A DNA stretch of 64,000 nt from Serinus canaria (GCF_022539315.1 NC_066314.1:48421180-48485179); one strand, 5' to 3'; counted from the stretch's first letter, positions 27,301-42,098 are shown. Notes: generated from the letters alone by a model not told the origin. A program made the numbers and translations.

Positions 27301-30300
27301 TTCTCACACTAGGTGACAGGAACTCAGAAGTCTGCATATGAATATCTTTGAAAGCTTTGCATGGCTGAAATCTGCTTTTGTACACTGCAGGGTACAACCT
27401 GAACAGAAATGTTTGGGCCATTTTGCTCAGCTTTTTGTCTCTGCTGTTATGTTGAAGATTTGGGTTCAATTCCTGATCCTTGATTCAGTCTGTTGTTTAT
27501 AGTAGCAGCAGTTGGATGTTTTGCAGCTGCGTCTCAAGGCCTGGCTGGATGGGACTTGGAGCAATCTGGTCTAGTGGAAGGTGTCCCTGCAACCATAGCA
27601 GGGGGGTTGGAACTTCTTTAAGGTTTCTTCCAACCCAAACCATTCTGTGGTTCTGTGATTCATTTGCACTTCGCCATCTGCAAAATGTGGCTTGGACTGC
27701 TGGAACACTGAACTCAGGCATTGCAGTTTTGCGCCCTGTTTCATGGGAATTAATACATTGCTTTGAAGTGAAGACAGCAACTTTCATCTCTTGGCTTTGT
27801 ATGGAAAGGTGAATGTAGATGGTCTTGTGTGCTGCTGCTTGGTTTTGGGAGTCAGATGCAAGAACACAGCTGCAGTGTATAGCTGCAACATTTTTGAAGC
27901 AGGGTGGAGGCACAGAACAGTTGCATCATCGATGTGCAGCGAGGTTTCTCATGGTAGCTGAGGGTGTGGCCACAAAGATGCTAATGCTTCAGGAATTCCC
28001 GAGATGAAGCCTCAAAATGCTCCACAACAGGCAGCAGAGAGATTAAAGAAATAGGATGCTTGTGGTAGGAATTTCAAGAGATCCTTGCTAGTCAGCCCAT
28101 CTGTGGCAAGAAAATCAAGTCCTGCTGTCAGTCATCTAAAGGTGAGGGGTAAAACTCATCCTTCTAACAGCAGATGTTACAAACTGCCACAGTTGTCCAG
28201 GTGCAGCAAAAGTGTGAACAGCTCAGTGGAGGTCACCTGCTGGACTGTGCTGTCCCCAGCCCCATTGGTGATGCTATTGCCCCATCTATCACTGAGCCCT
28301 TTTTGGTGCTTGTTGGGCCATTTGTACCACCAGGCTGTTTTCCTGTGGTGGATGGGGCAATTTGAAGATGTGGGGGCCATGGTTCAGCAGGATGGGGCTC
28401 CTGTTACACTGCTGGCCTCAAACTCAGCCTCTCATTTCTGACTTTGTCTGGCAGGGCAGTTGTGCTCAGCTTTGCTGACACCATTATTTTGTAGAGCTGT
28501 GCTGTAAACCAGCATGACAATCCAGGTTTAAGTAACTCTTTCAAAACAACTGTGATCAGAGTCCACAGATGATTTTGTCAGCACAACCAAGGGCTGACAT
28601 GCTTTGTCCCAGACCTAGGCACAGGAATGAGGGCAGAAAATGGAACTGCAGGTTACTGAGGTTGGAAATGTCATGTACATATAATGGAGAAATAAAATCA
28701 AAAGGCAGACAGGAGTTAATCTAACTGAAATTAGGCATTGCAGAATTTACTTCTGCATTGTCAACTATTTCTTTTCTGCCTACAGTGGAAAACAAAAACC
28801 CAGCAGCTCATATTGCTGTTGTAGTTTGGCAAATTCGGTGGGTTTTTTCCCTCTGGCAGCACTCTGTTCTCATCAGGGCTCACTCAAAGGTAGCTGGGCA
28901 GTTAGATCAGGGATTCAGGTTAAGTTTGGAGAGGTGCAGGAGATACTTTATGGCAACACTTCCATAGAGCTCCCTGTGCAGTACAATTGGAGCATCAATG
29001 GCAAGGCAGAAACACGTGGGATGTGGAAAAGGGGGAAAGGGAGATCATTACTGAAGCTGGATCTACCAGCAGACTAAATATTTGTTGAGATGCTTCCCAG
29101 GAAATTCAGGGTATTAAATGTGTTTTTGCACTGTTTGGGTTCAGTAAGGTGCTTGAAACAGCCTTTCCTGATGTTTTGGAAGCAAGCTAGGACTGCTGAA
29201 GCTGCCTATGCAACTTGTGAGGGAACAGGATTGGGATAAAGGCTTGGTGTCAGACTGGGAGGTTGAGTTGAGCAGGGCTGTTGGGTGGGATGGGAAGGGA
29301 GAAAATCAGTTCTTGACCCAATTCAGTGTTTTCAGTGATTTGATGTAAACAAAGGAACAGTTTGTCTGTTTATTAAGCTCCGGGTTAGTAGGCTGGAGGG
29401 AGGACAGGACTGGGACTCCCAGTGTTTGGAGAAGCCAACAACTATGGCATAAAAGGAAAGAAAAAGGCAGAATGTCTACATTTTGTAACACCTAGTCAGT
29501 GGCTTGAATTGAGGATGAAGAGTGGCTGGCTTGGTACTTCCTCTGCAGAAGAGGACTGGAGACCTTTAGTGGATTGTGAGACAAGCATGAGTGAACATTC
29601 TTTGTTTTATGTACACAGACAAGGCAAACTGGCTGGGGCACGTGGCTGAGAAGTGTTATTGAAGAATCATTTATCTCTATAAGTGCCAGTAAAGCCTAGG
29701 CTGGAATATGTACCCAGTTCTGGACACTAGGCTTCAACAAAAATGCACCTTAAATGGAAGGAGTCCAAAAGAGACTAAACAAGCAAAGGTCTGGATAATG
29801 TTACCTGCAATGGAAGGTTGAAATTGTTCTCTGCAATGTTTGCAGGTAAGGTGGAGAACAAAGAGTATAAATAGTAGGAAGGAAGATACAAGTTAGACAT
29901 TCAGAAAGGTTTTTAAATAGTAAAAACATTTGTGTAGTGGGATAATTTCTCTGCAATAATATTACATTTTTTCATGAGAGGTCTCCAAGAACAGGTTAGA
30001 CAAACTACTGTAAGGAATAGTTTAATGTATTTTATGCAAGCTGAGCAGTCAGAAAGCATCAGGTGATTGGAGTTTCCTCATCCCCAACCCTCTGTGGTTA
30101 TATCTGATGCTTCAGGTCCTAAGGGCTATGGACAGAGTGGGAATGCTGCCCCACACCCCCGTGGCTTGCACGGGTTCTGCTCCAGCAGCTCAGCCACTCA
30201 TTCACATACACTGACATGGCTGAGGATGGTAGAGCTTTGTCAGTTTGGATAGTTTTGAGTGGAGTGGATGGAGCAGCACTCTGGTGAGTGAGCCAGATGG

Positions 30301-33300
30301 GTCATGAGGCACAGGAACAGTTTTGCAGAGATCAGTGCTAAGTGGATGGGAAGGGCAGTGGTGGGAGCTGGAAAAGGGGCATATCTGCACTTTAGGGACT
30401 CCTTTAGAGCTCACCCAGAGCCTTATTGCTTCAGCGTTCTTCATAGGATTATATTTTTCCCTTTTTTCTTTTGCTGTAGTAAAGTTAACAGAGTTGATCC
30501 ACAGCTCTGGGCTAAGTAGTCATTTCAAAGCCAAAAAATGTGCTAGGATTAGTTAACTTCAAATGGAGTATGATTTTACAATAGACACCCTGTTTTGACA
30601 TATCAACCTCATCCTAGATTGCTGAGGGAAGCAGTGAAGGATTTGTGCCCTCTTGACATTTTCAGAGGTCAAATATGAAGTCCTCTGTCATATTGCCAGC
30701 CCAGAGAGCTACATCCCAGTGCACGTTTCAGAGAATAGCCATGAGAGACTGGAAGTGTTCTTTACAAGATTATTCCTGTAGCAGCTCTGCATTAATAAAT
30801 GCCTATGTGTTACTAATAAATGCATATGTGTTTTTCCTACTCAGAGATCCTTTTCTTGCTTTGTTCTTCTGTATGCAAGAGTTTTCCTGGACTACCTGTG
30901 ACACCAGCTGAACTCCTGCAGTTGACTTTTCTGACCATTAGCTGTGGTCGGGGAAATGTCACTTAAAGTTCATCTGCTGCCTCGTACTGACAGCAGAGGA
31001 GGGCAGGAAGGGGAGAGTAAAGAATTACTGCTGTGTCTGCACATTCTGGTAGAGAGCTTTTGAAGACTCAAGATGAATCCTGCTTTGCTTGTCTCCAGGG
31101 TAGATGTTTATGCAGATTTAAGTGTTGTTTGCTATCTTTGCCCAAGTGGACCTGAGCTTTTATTTTGCTTTTGTGTGAGATGCCCACAAAGAAAGGAAAG
31201 CGCGTTCAGGCTCAAGCATGTGTGTATTCACAAGCAGCTCACTCGACTTGAAAAGAGTGTTGTTTGTTCCTTGCTCTTCATTGGAGTGCCGTGGTCAGGC
31301 TGCCCAGGACACCTCATTGCAGGCATCAGCTGAGGCCTTCTTGGTGCCTTAGCTAGATGGGGAAGTTTATTGCCTTATTTTTGAAGTTATTTCAAAACAA
31401 TATCCCTGGTTTGTCTCAAAGTGCATTTCACAGCTTGTGTAACTTTCTCTGGTGATTTCTCTATGTAACCAGATTTATGGAACTAATCTGAGCAGGAACT
31501 ATTTGCCCCATTGTTGTAGGGGTCTATTTACATACTCACTGCGGTTTTCAGTTATTGTTAATTTGTTCTACAAATCATTTCTCATTCACTTCTGTAGTCC
31601 AAATCCCATCTATGATGCCTGGCATGCTCAGAATTCCTGCCATGTGGACTGAATTCTTCTTACCCCGTTGATGTGAATCCAGACGTAATGCCTTTCACTG
31701 GTCTTAAAAAATTGAGAGCCAGACACAGTTAAGAGACAAAGGTTTTTTACCTCAGTATTTTAATAAGGATCCTTATGGTGCACCACTTCACCGAGGCGGG
31801 TGCGCCGCAACACACACACACACAATTTATATATATACATATACATATGTGTATATATACATATTTACATATACAGTTTGTAGACCTTACAAATTAGCAT
31901 ATCATACAAGGATGCCCCAGTGGGAGGCCTGGATGTGTGTGATACTCCCCCATCTGAGGAATTCCCCCCTGGATGGGCCAAATCTCCAGTTGAGAGGATA
32001 TGTTCTAGGGAGGACCTTGGTTTCCCAAGATAACTTTTGGAGGGCTTTCCAGCCTTCACCTGTGAGGCCTTTAGGATGTTTGGTCTCCTGGCTTAACAGA
32101 ATATAGGACAAAACTCAATTATCAGACTTAAAGAATTACAAGTATACATCCTAAGAATACTGAGAATACATAAAAGTTATATAAAAGGTATATAAAAGAA
32201 AAGGCAAAAAGTAATTTTGGTATCAGAAGGAGTCTATATTTCACAGAATGTGTCTTAAAACTTTCTGTGGCTACTCCATTTCATTCTGTAAAAAAGGGTG
32301 TGGAAGGCTCCACATGTGTTTGAAGTAGTTTCTTACATTGCATTTATGCAGGGGCTTTTATTTTTTAAGTCTTTTGAGATGGCATTATGGACTTGTATTT
32401 GAGAAATAATCACTGGTCTTAAGTGAAAATAATATCAGCAGACTATTTTCACAGGACCTAGATGCAACACTTCAGAGTTACTAACTCTATGAGCTGAGCT
32501 TTCTGTCTTCAAAAGACTTGCAACGTATCTTTAAAGCTGAAGTTCTTTTAAGTTTTGTGTTTAGCTGGATGGTAATTCAGATGGTTTATGATATGAGTAT
32601 TTTAGAAATATGAAAAGAAATTATTAGGCTCCCTTCAGCTACTTAATACAAACCACAGTCTGGTCGTTTTTTAAAAAAACAAGCTACTTGCAGCTTCAGG
32701 GAAACTGTGAGGAGCTACTGACACCATCATCCCCCCTGCTCTGGTTTGACTGTGGGACGTGAGCTTTGTGTGCTCCACAGGAGCCAGGCAGAGTGAGAGA
32801 TTCCTTCAGGGTTAGTGTGGTCCTGGACAGCAGAGGATCAGTTTCTTAAAACCTGATCCATTTTGGCTCTGGTTTTAAACAGGGCCCAAGGGGGTGAGAA
32901 GGTCTTTTCTGTGGAGAGCCGAAGTTAATTCCTCAAGCTGTTGTTTTCTGTCAATAGACAGATGTACTTTTCTCTCCAAGGGCCCCTGTTCTCACAGTAA
33001 TTTCTCTTTCAGGGAGCAGTAAATGTGTCCTGTGGACCCTCAGGGTTTGCAGCCAGTCCTTGCATGTGTACAAAACACAGGCCCAGATTCAGGAAAGATT
33101 TGCAGCTTCCTTTGACATTAAAAGATAGTAAAGGGGATTTACAGTTCATTAGCATTGTCCCCCATCCTTCCAACAGTGTGACCTCTTCAGTGTTTCAGAG
33201 CCATTCCCACAAGGGTCCTGGATATCCTACTCCCTTATTGAAGCTTGAAAAAGGCTTTTTTGGGGGGCTGTTTCTGAATCCTGTTCTTGGAGCCAACTTT

Positions 33301-36300
33301 GGGAACCGTGATTCGTTTGACCAGGAGTGTACTTGTAGACACTTGTTAGACACTCCAGTGGCCCACAAAAATTTCAGCTCAGTTCCTGTGTCCCTGTGCT
33401 GTCAGATGGAGTATGGCACTTTCCATTGCTTTGTACCAGCTGGGGATCTGCCTCGGTGTGTTGGAAGATGCAGGAGGCAGTTGCTGTGGTGTGTTTGTTA
33501 ACTTAGTTGGCCTGAAGGGTTGTGCAGTGAGAGAACTTCCATCATTCTAATTCATTCTCTAAATGCTTTTCCTCTCCACAGCTCTGAAAAGTCCAGCTGC
33601 ATTTCATGAACAAAGAAAGAGTTTGGAGCGTGCCAGGGTAAGATGCAATATACTCTTTAGTGTTTTGGGAGAGTCAGGAATAGTATGTCTTGTGTTTTGG
33701 GCATCCTGTAGCGGTTAATGAGATGCAGAAAGGAAGTGTTCATATTCTGCTGTAATACAGCTTTCTGTAGGCAGAGGTGTATTAGATGGGCTGTTCTGCA
33801 GCTTGCATGTGGTGCTGGTTAACCCTCAGTGAGCTACTTATGCCTAAAGCCCATTGAAAATGGTGCCTGGATTTTCCCTGGAGTCATCTTTCTGGAAGTG
33901 GCTGATACTCTTCTTCCCCACTGTCCAGGCACTTGACATTTTTATTTATATGGTATTTGTTTTGCCCTTAAATGCTATTAAATGCTCTTATCATGTGGAG
34001 CTCAGTTCCACCTTTGAGGAAAGTTTCTCTGTTACCTGCACATGCAATTTTTACCTAGGAGACCAGAAAAATTGAAAATTGGATAGAGAGGATCCCCCCA
34101 AAATCTTGTGACACTGAAATCACAGACTTCTGGCTCTACAGAAAGAGGAAGCCAGGCATCATACTTCATGTGCCACCTTTTCTAACTGGGGAGTTTCTTG
34201 ATAATTTCTGTTCCTTAAAAAGCCTCTGGGGATATTTTTTTCTGATTAGCCTACAGTGGAATGAAACTTGTTATGACTAAGTTTTGTTTTAAAAGTGAAA
34301 GCAACGTAAGTAGAAAAAAAATAACAGCTGTGATTAAGAACTGTAAGGGAAGCCATTTAAACTGTGGAAGGATTGCCATAGGGGACTTTGCATTAAGACC
34401 GTGACCAAAAGGCTTTTGCTTATTTCTCTTTTTTTCCTAAAATCTTACTAAGTTAATATTTTTATGTGGGCAGCTGAGCAACTATGGTGCAGTTTTTTGA
34501 CTGACTTTAATATTTATTTTCTGTGAAGGCCCATCCTGATGCCTAGTACTTACCAGTCTATTACCTGCTGCTTCCAGATTCCCATTCCTCAGCAGTGTAA
34601 CATGTTCAGCTTGTCAGGGTCATCTCTGTACTTTGCTCCATAGCATTTTCTCCAAAGACAGAGCTAAAAGCAGCTCTGGAAGTGAAATAAGCCTTGTCAC
34701 AGCATTTAGATTCTGCCCCCCCCAAGGGACTGCATGGGGTCTTTAGCTTAACAAATAACATATCTTTAGTCAAATTAAAAAGTATGCCCAAACCAAAAGT
34801 CAGCCCTGAATGCCAGCAGTACATGAAAATATTTTCTGTGAACAGTGGATCCAGTGTTATCCAGCATTTATCTTTCATGTAAAAAGAAATCTCATGGATG
34901 TTTCCCTGACACAAGTTAGTGGTGGTGCATACTACAGGAAAAGAGGACTTCAGCTCCTGAGGAAGTCCTTCCCAGTTTCTGTTCTGTGGGACAGCATTGC
35001 ACAATTGACTGAGGTAATTACAATAGAAGGATCTTTAGGAGTAAGCTCATTCTCAGGGTGCACTGGGACAGCACATAGGTCCCATCTCGATTTTGTGCTT
35101 ATTTAGATCTCAGTAACAGCTAAATATGGTTGTTTCTTTTCATTATACTGTTCAAGAGTCCCTCACTCCTGTGTCCAGTCAGCTGAAAGTGGTTCTTGCT
35201 TGTCTGTTTTTGCTGCAGACAGAGGACTATCTGAAACGCAAAATCCGCTCCCGGCCAGAGAGATCAGAGCTGGTTAGGATGCACATTCTGGAAGGTATGG
35301 CAAGTGCTGAATATGAAAAGATCAACAGGAAAGTTTATTGTAACTTTTTAACAGCTTTCTGCTTTGCCTCTGACCTCCAAAGCTTCCTTTCACTTGGGAA
35401 CGGGCAGAAGATCATGCCTGTTGCGTGATTCCTTGAGAGGGATTCAACTCTGCTTGCTCAGAATTATTCTCAGAAAAATCTGTTGTGTGAATTCAAATTG
35501 TGCAGTTTTGTATAGGTAAGCAGCAGTGAAATAGAATGACCCTGGATTGCTCTTCTGCTAAGGGAAGACACTGTAAAATATCCAAGAGGGATTGAGGCAG
35601 ATTTGATCTGATTCATAACAAACCTCAGCTTCAGAGAGGGGGTGCTATGCTGCTGCTGAGCCCCAAGCTTGGAGCACAACCAGGGGCAAAAGTTGAACGA
35701 GAATTGGGTGGCAACAGTTTGAGAACAGTGAATTTGTCAGAAGGGCTACTGTAGTTATCTTTGTAACCTAAATATGCATAACATCTGTCATATCTTTATA
35801 GTGCATAGTTACCTGTTGCTATCTATCAGCTATTTTTCTGTACAGTTACCTACTGTTATCTACAGTTGCCTTTCTGAATAGAATTGAAATACTGCTGAAG
35901 GGCATGGGTTGACCATTGTTGGATTGATACCATTTTATTTACTTTCCCCCAAACAGAGACCTCAGCTGAACCCTCCTTGCAGGCTAAGCAGCTGAAGCTG
36001 AAGAGAGCCAGACTGGCAGATGACCTCAATGAGAAGATAGCGCAGAGGCCAGGGCCCATGGAGCTGGTGGAGAAGAACATCTTGCCTGTAGAATCGAGCC
36101 TGAAGGAAGCTATTATTGGTAAGGTCAGAGGAGGATCTTTGTGGAGGGCATTTTCCACATGTGGCTGTGATTTCCTACCAATTCACCTGCATGTCTAAGA
36201 GAGTGCTATCCCCTGGCTGATCTCATTTTCCTGGCCCAGAATCACAGGCTTTCAGCCCAAGGATTCAGAAAAGCAGATCTCCCTCTGGCCCAGATAATGC

Positions 36301-39300
36301 TATGGAGACATTAAATTATAGGGAATGTGGACTTTCCAGAATAAGATGAAAGCAGTTGTATACCCTAAAGACTTGAAAGGCTGTTGAAGATTGTATTCCC
36401 TAGTTTGTCTCCTTAAAATCCCTCTCTCAGTATAACATGTCAACAGTGTTGGTCAGGGAGAACCCACTGACTTAGATCAGGAGGGGAGACAGAATACAAA
36501 CAGGTGTGATGAAACAAAAGATGTCTGTGAACTCAAAAACTTCAGAGGATTCAACCCCTTTAAAAATAAACCAGAACAGATGTAAATCATGCCAGTGCCA
36601 TTCCAAGGGCTGAAAGGAATGCAGAGGAATGGCCTTCCCACTGCCTCAGCAGTGCTCTTTCCTGTCTCCCCAGACTGAGCAGTCTGTGTGTCTGTGGTTA
36701 TTCATCCCCTCAAACACGCACGGCTACTATAAAGACAAATGGGACACAACTGTGAGCAAGATGGAATACTTTCCATAAGAAAGGAAAAGGACAGTGTTGT
36801 GAGAGAGCCTGGCTTCACTATTGAGCAAGAAATAGTTGAGGAAGGGTGAACTTGTGAACTGAAGTGTAAGAGATGTGGCTTCCTTCTGACAGAGCAAAGT
36901 ACATCTCTGGATCCCTCTTGATTTTAGGTGAGGTTCAAATGACAGTATTTCCCTGCTTTGCAGGATTAATTTGAGAAAAATGTAGTCTAAGAAAACTTTG
37001 GTGCATTACAAGTGTACACTCATTTGAATTTATCTACTGAGCACGTAGATAGACAGAAATGTTATTAGCAGCCAGGGCCATCACTTAATCCATAGCCCTT
37101 ATTGCTTGTAAGACTAGAGGACAGTTGGGGATTCTGTCTTCTAAGACACAAGAATCCAAGAGATTCTGCCTACTACCATACAGGATGAACACCAAAGAAG
37201 CCATGATTCAACCTTATACTGTCCAGTCTTCTTCTTTGGTGCCAGATGATAGTGAAATAAGCCATGCCACTGAGCTGGGTTTGGGCAGACCTGAGTATCT
37301 CTTCTTACACTCACTGATCTTGCCTGGATAGGAAGCCAGGGAAATGGTTCACCCCAATGAATGTAAACACTTAAACCTGATCCACTTTGGACTCTGTTCT
37401 CTCATTTTTAGCTGGTGCTTTAATCACAGCTCTCTCCATGCCATCACTGTCTTTGTAAAAGTGTCAAGCCGAGTAATTTCTTATTCCACTTTACAGACCA
37501 CAGTTGATGTTTGTGTTTTTAGTTGGACAGGTGAACTACCCAAAGGTTGCAGACAATTCCTCCTTTGATGAGGACAGCAGTGATGCACTCTCCCCAGAGC
37601 AGCCAGCCAGCCATGAGTCCCAAGGCTCTGTCCCATCGCCGATGGACTCCCGGATTTGTGAACCTCTCCCTAGCACCACTGGTACATCACTAGCTCAGGT
37701 GAGAATGTGGAGGCCTCTTGCAGTGCCCTGGAGCTTCATGCTGATTTGTGGCAGAGGAGCCTAAAAAGTGAGACTAAGGCTTCCCTTGGAGGTACAGTCT
37801 GTGAGATTTCACAAGGGGTCTTAGCTTCGCGTGCTGTCAGTGACGTCCTCCTCTGGTTATTCACAAACCCTCAAGTTGGTGCCTTGTGGGCAAGTGGGCA
37901 GCCATTGCTTGGGGATACAGCCTATGTGCAACTGATCCCAGCAGGAAATGCTGGGAGATACAGGTGCTGGATTTTGATTCCTTTTCTGCCCTAAGAAGTT
38001 GTACTGCTTTTTAAGGACAACCGAAGCAGTGCGTTAAAGGCATCCGATTAAAAATTTGAAGCCTATGCTCCTTCTTTCTAAGTGGACATTTCCTGCACTC
38101 TGTTAAACTATTTCCCTCCTCTTGTGTGTATTCATTATGCCTTTATCTGTCCCTGCAGGGTTCATCCCAGTTGCAGATTAGTGCAGACTCCAGTGAAACT
38201 CTTTTCCTACCTGAGCAGCCACCTCCACCACTGCCACCTCCACCTCTTCTGCCCCCTAGTCTTACCAATGGAGTGGCTCTTACTGCTGCCAAGCCCCCAC
38301 CAACACTCATTAAGGTACTATGTTGGCTGATGTCTTCATTGTTGTAGTCTGAAGGAAGATAAGAAGGTTGCTTTTAAGAAGGTTTGGAGTTGGAAGTATT
38401 AGATTAACAGATGCAAAGGGAGGAAACATTTCTCACTAGTTTCTTCCTCTGACACTAATGGTAACATATTTAATGGGGTTTTCTGTTCCATGGTGTATTC
38501 ATCTTCTATAAAACGGATGCTGAATGCAAAATGTTTTGAAACAATCAGTGTTATCTGCAATTAGAGTCAATGAGTCTGCACTGAATGAGCAAATGATCTG
38601 GTGTGCTGGGAAGCTATAATATGATACGTAATATATGCTTACAGCATGTATTACAGCATGTATAGAGCAGCTTATGCTGCACCATAAGCTGTGCCAGTGC
38701 AGTGTCTGTAATGTCTCAGTTAGAGAAGCATGGAAAGACCCTGAGGTGAACAAACTAGAAAATTTCAGAATTAAAATCCCAGCGTGTGTTCTAGTTTACG
38801 TGGGGTATTACATTATATGAGTATTTCCTTTCTTACTTGCTTCCTCCTTTTCTTCCAAATAGCAAAGCCAGCCCAAGTCTGCTAGTGAGAAGTCTCAGCG
38901 CAGTAAAAAAGCCAAGGAGTTGAAGCCGAAAGTCAAGAAGCTTAAGTATCATCAGTATATTCCCCCGGACCAAAAGCAGGACAAGGGAGCTCCTCCCATG
39001 GATTCATCCTATGCCAAAATACTGCAGCAACAGCAGCTCTTTCTCCAGCTTCAGATCCTCAACCAGCAGCAGCAGCACTACAACTATCAGACCATCCTGC
39101 CAGCCCCACCTAAGTACGGGTCCGCAGTGACAGGTCCCTTAGCAAGCACTTAGCAGCACTCTTACCAGAGACCTGGTGTTCTGGGTGTCAGGGGTGGCCG
39201 CTGGCTGTGACAGTGTGACACACTCAGCCTTGTAGGTTCCAGAGGGCCTCAAAAAGAGCTGGTGTGAGATGAATCAAACAGAAGCAGCTGAAGGGAGTCG

Positions 39301-42042
39301 GTTGGCACAGCAAGGGGCATGGATGCAGTCGAGAGCATTGGTGTGCTTCAGAGTCTGGGCAGCACTAGTGACCCAGTTGTTTCTGAACGTGTATGTTTGT
39401 GGACATTGAGGGCCTCTGGTGTCTTTCTACTGTAGTTTTGATGTCTGTGTTTTTTCTTTTCCTGCAGGCCTCCAGGAGAGCAGCAGAGTGGTGCCAGTGC
39501 CCCTGCTGTACGCAATCTCTCTGCCACAGTCAGCAGCACACCTTCAGTATCTTCTGGTTCTAGTGGGCTGATGAGACAAAACAGTAACACTGCGGTGGGC
39601 AAGCCTGGCCCTCTACCTGCCAACCTGGATGAGATGAAGGTAAATGTCCTGTGAAGCTGAACAGACCCTTTCTGCCATTGTCAGCGGGCAGTACTGAAGG
39701 ATGTTGCTGCTGATATCTAACTGATAGTTGTTCAGTTAGAGGTTCTTTTAATGTTGCCCTCTTTTTCCCCCCCTTATCAGGTAGCAGAGCTGAAGCAGGA
39801 GCTCAAGTTGAGGGCCTTGCCTGTCTCGGGCACAAAGACGGACCTGATTGAGCGTCTCCGAGCTTACCAAGAGCAGAACGGTGCAGCTGGCCAAACAACC
39901 CCCACTCCCAAGCCCAGCACAGCAGCCGTCCTCCCTAAAGCTGCTGAAGTGGTGGTGGCCTTCCCAACTGCCAGGCTGAGCACAGGGCCAGCCCTGGTCA
40001 CCACTGGCATTGCACCAGCAGAAGTAGTTGTGGCCACAGTTACTGGTGGCAGCGTGATGAAGTTTGGGAGCACAGGCTCAACTCCTCCTGTTTCTCCAAC
40101 TCCTTCTGAGCGCTCGCAAATGAGTACAGGGGATGAAAACTCGGGCACTGGAGATACCTTTGGAGAGATGGTGACTTCACCTTTGACTCAGCTTACCTTG
40201 CAGACATCTCCAGTGCAGTTCTTGGTGAAGGAAGAAAGCTCCAAGTCTGCTTCTTGCAGCATAAATGTGGCACCCAAGTCAGAGTGGTGTGGTGGTAACA
40301 GCAGAGATGCAGAAGTCAGGGACAAAGACCAGATGCTGCAGGAGAAGGACAAGCAGATTGAGGAACTCACCCGCATGCTGAAACAGAAGCAGCAGCTGGT
40401 GGAGATGCTTAGGCTGCAGCTGGAGCAGGAGAAGCGCTCCCAGCAGTCACAGCCAGCCCCAGCAGTCACAGGAGAAGGAACAGCCCTTGCCTCCAAACCA
40501 GGAGCGTTTGGCACCCAGGTCAAGAGTGAAAATGGTTTCCTGAGTTGCCAGTGTGCGAAGCAATCTAGTGGCCAAACAGACCAATTCAGCCCTGCACCAA
40601 CCACTAGCCAAATGGACACTTCAAATCCAAGCCCAGTGCCAAAGAAAGCTGTGATGGTGAAGCAGGAGGAGGCAGAGCCGCCGTGCCAGTCCCACAGCCC
40701 GCGGCTTATCCTTGGCCAGCAAGGGAGCACCCTCATCAAGGGCACCCCTCCCCCCACCCTCATCACTGACTCCACAGGGACCCACATTGTCCTCACCGTG
40801 ACCAAGCAGAGCACCGAGAGGCCGGGCCTCTCTCCCCACGGGATGGCAGGGAGCAGCTGCTCACCCCTGCAGGTAGGCAAGGGTCGGATCCCATCACTGC
40901 TGCGGGCGGTTGGGTTCCTCCTTGTCCCACTCAGGTTACCATAGGATGGCCTCACGGGGTGGAAATTCAGTCCAGTAAGTACTGAAAGGGCTGAGTTGCT
41001 CACTGCAGTGGTTGGTAGGTCATGGCTTTGTAAAACAGAGCAGTGTAAGCAGAACTTTGGCAAAAAGACTGGAATTTGACAATGATGAGCTGTGTACAGC
41101 AATGCACAATTGGCTCTGTGCATCACAGGCTGTTCAGCATTCTTCCAAACACATGGTTCTGCCTTTTGTCAGGCTGGACCTTGGGCTTGGACTACAAAGT
41201 TTTGTTGCCACAGTTCACTGGTTTTTAACAACTTATGCTTGTGGTAGTAAAATGAGCAGAGTGTATTTCACGTCTTGTCCTTAACTGTAGAGCTCGTAGT
41301 TGGAGTGATAGATGGGTCATCTTATCTACCAAGAGGTGAAATCAGACCCTGGGAGCAGACTGTTTGCTTTTTGGCTGCTCTTTGTTTTAATGCATGTCAG
41401 TATTCCTGTGTTAACAGAGTCTTTCATCAGAGATGATTTACGAATCCCCTGCTGGCATGAGCTCAGCACTTAACAGAAGTGTTCCGAGTGTTCCTTCCAG
41501 TAAGGGATAAATATGCCCAACTTTGATGGCATAAGTCAAACCTCAGCACCTTCCATGACATCAAAGATAATTTTCATTCTCTGCTGATACATTTCTTGCA
41601 CTTTCTGCAGAGCAAGTGGCAGTGTCTGCCATTAGTGACAGGCACTGAGCAGGCTGTGTTTGCTGCATAGCAGGTGAGATGTCAGCAGCAGCGTGTCTCA
41701 CCTGAGCTCCACTGCTGCTCTGCAAGGGCACAGCTCCTGTCAGGTCTGGCAGTCCTTGAGGTGTGTCATCCATAGCCCAGGGATTTAGGCTAATACTGCC
41801 TCCTCTCAGGACTCTCAATCGCATCTGGTCTGATTTCTCTGCTCAGGGAAAGAGAAAGATGGAATTTCATAAAGAATAAAGAGTGGGGAAAAAACAAATT
41901 ATAAATCCTGTAAGAAGCCTAAGCCCTGTGTCAGGGTCATGTCTGGGGAATAACCTGGATACCCTTTTCTTTCCAGAGCGTACAATCATCACCCGCTAAA
42001 ACTTCCAGCCAGCTGCCGTGTCAGGTACCTGCAAACAGCCCT

Positions 42043-42098
<56 letters not shown>

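Larger units (their letters stand above)
18527..33581 (+). other. MRTFA: MRTFA intron, 15.1 kb
   Basis: This intron separates the two RPEL1 exons. It holds CR1 pieces at 27.5 kb and 29.7-30.0 kb, an A-rich tract at 24291-24323, a possible LTR-like insertion at about 31,708-32,409, and a GC-richer block at about 25,490-25,960. Open frames of 118-158 codons at 28085-28441 and 33025-33501 have no recognisable product. I found no further MRTFA exon. Confidence 0.75.

Noticed and set aside
40188..41126. Minus-strand 312-codon ORF opposite MRTFA exon 10
   Set aside because: It is a shadow of the real plus-strand coding exon. The plus frame matches MRTFA; this one matches nothing.
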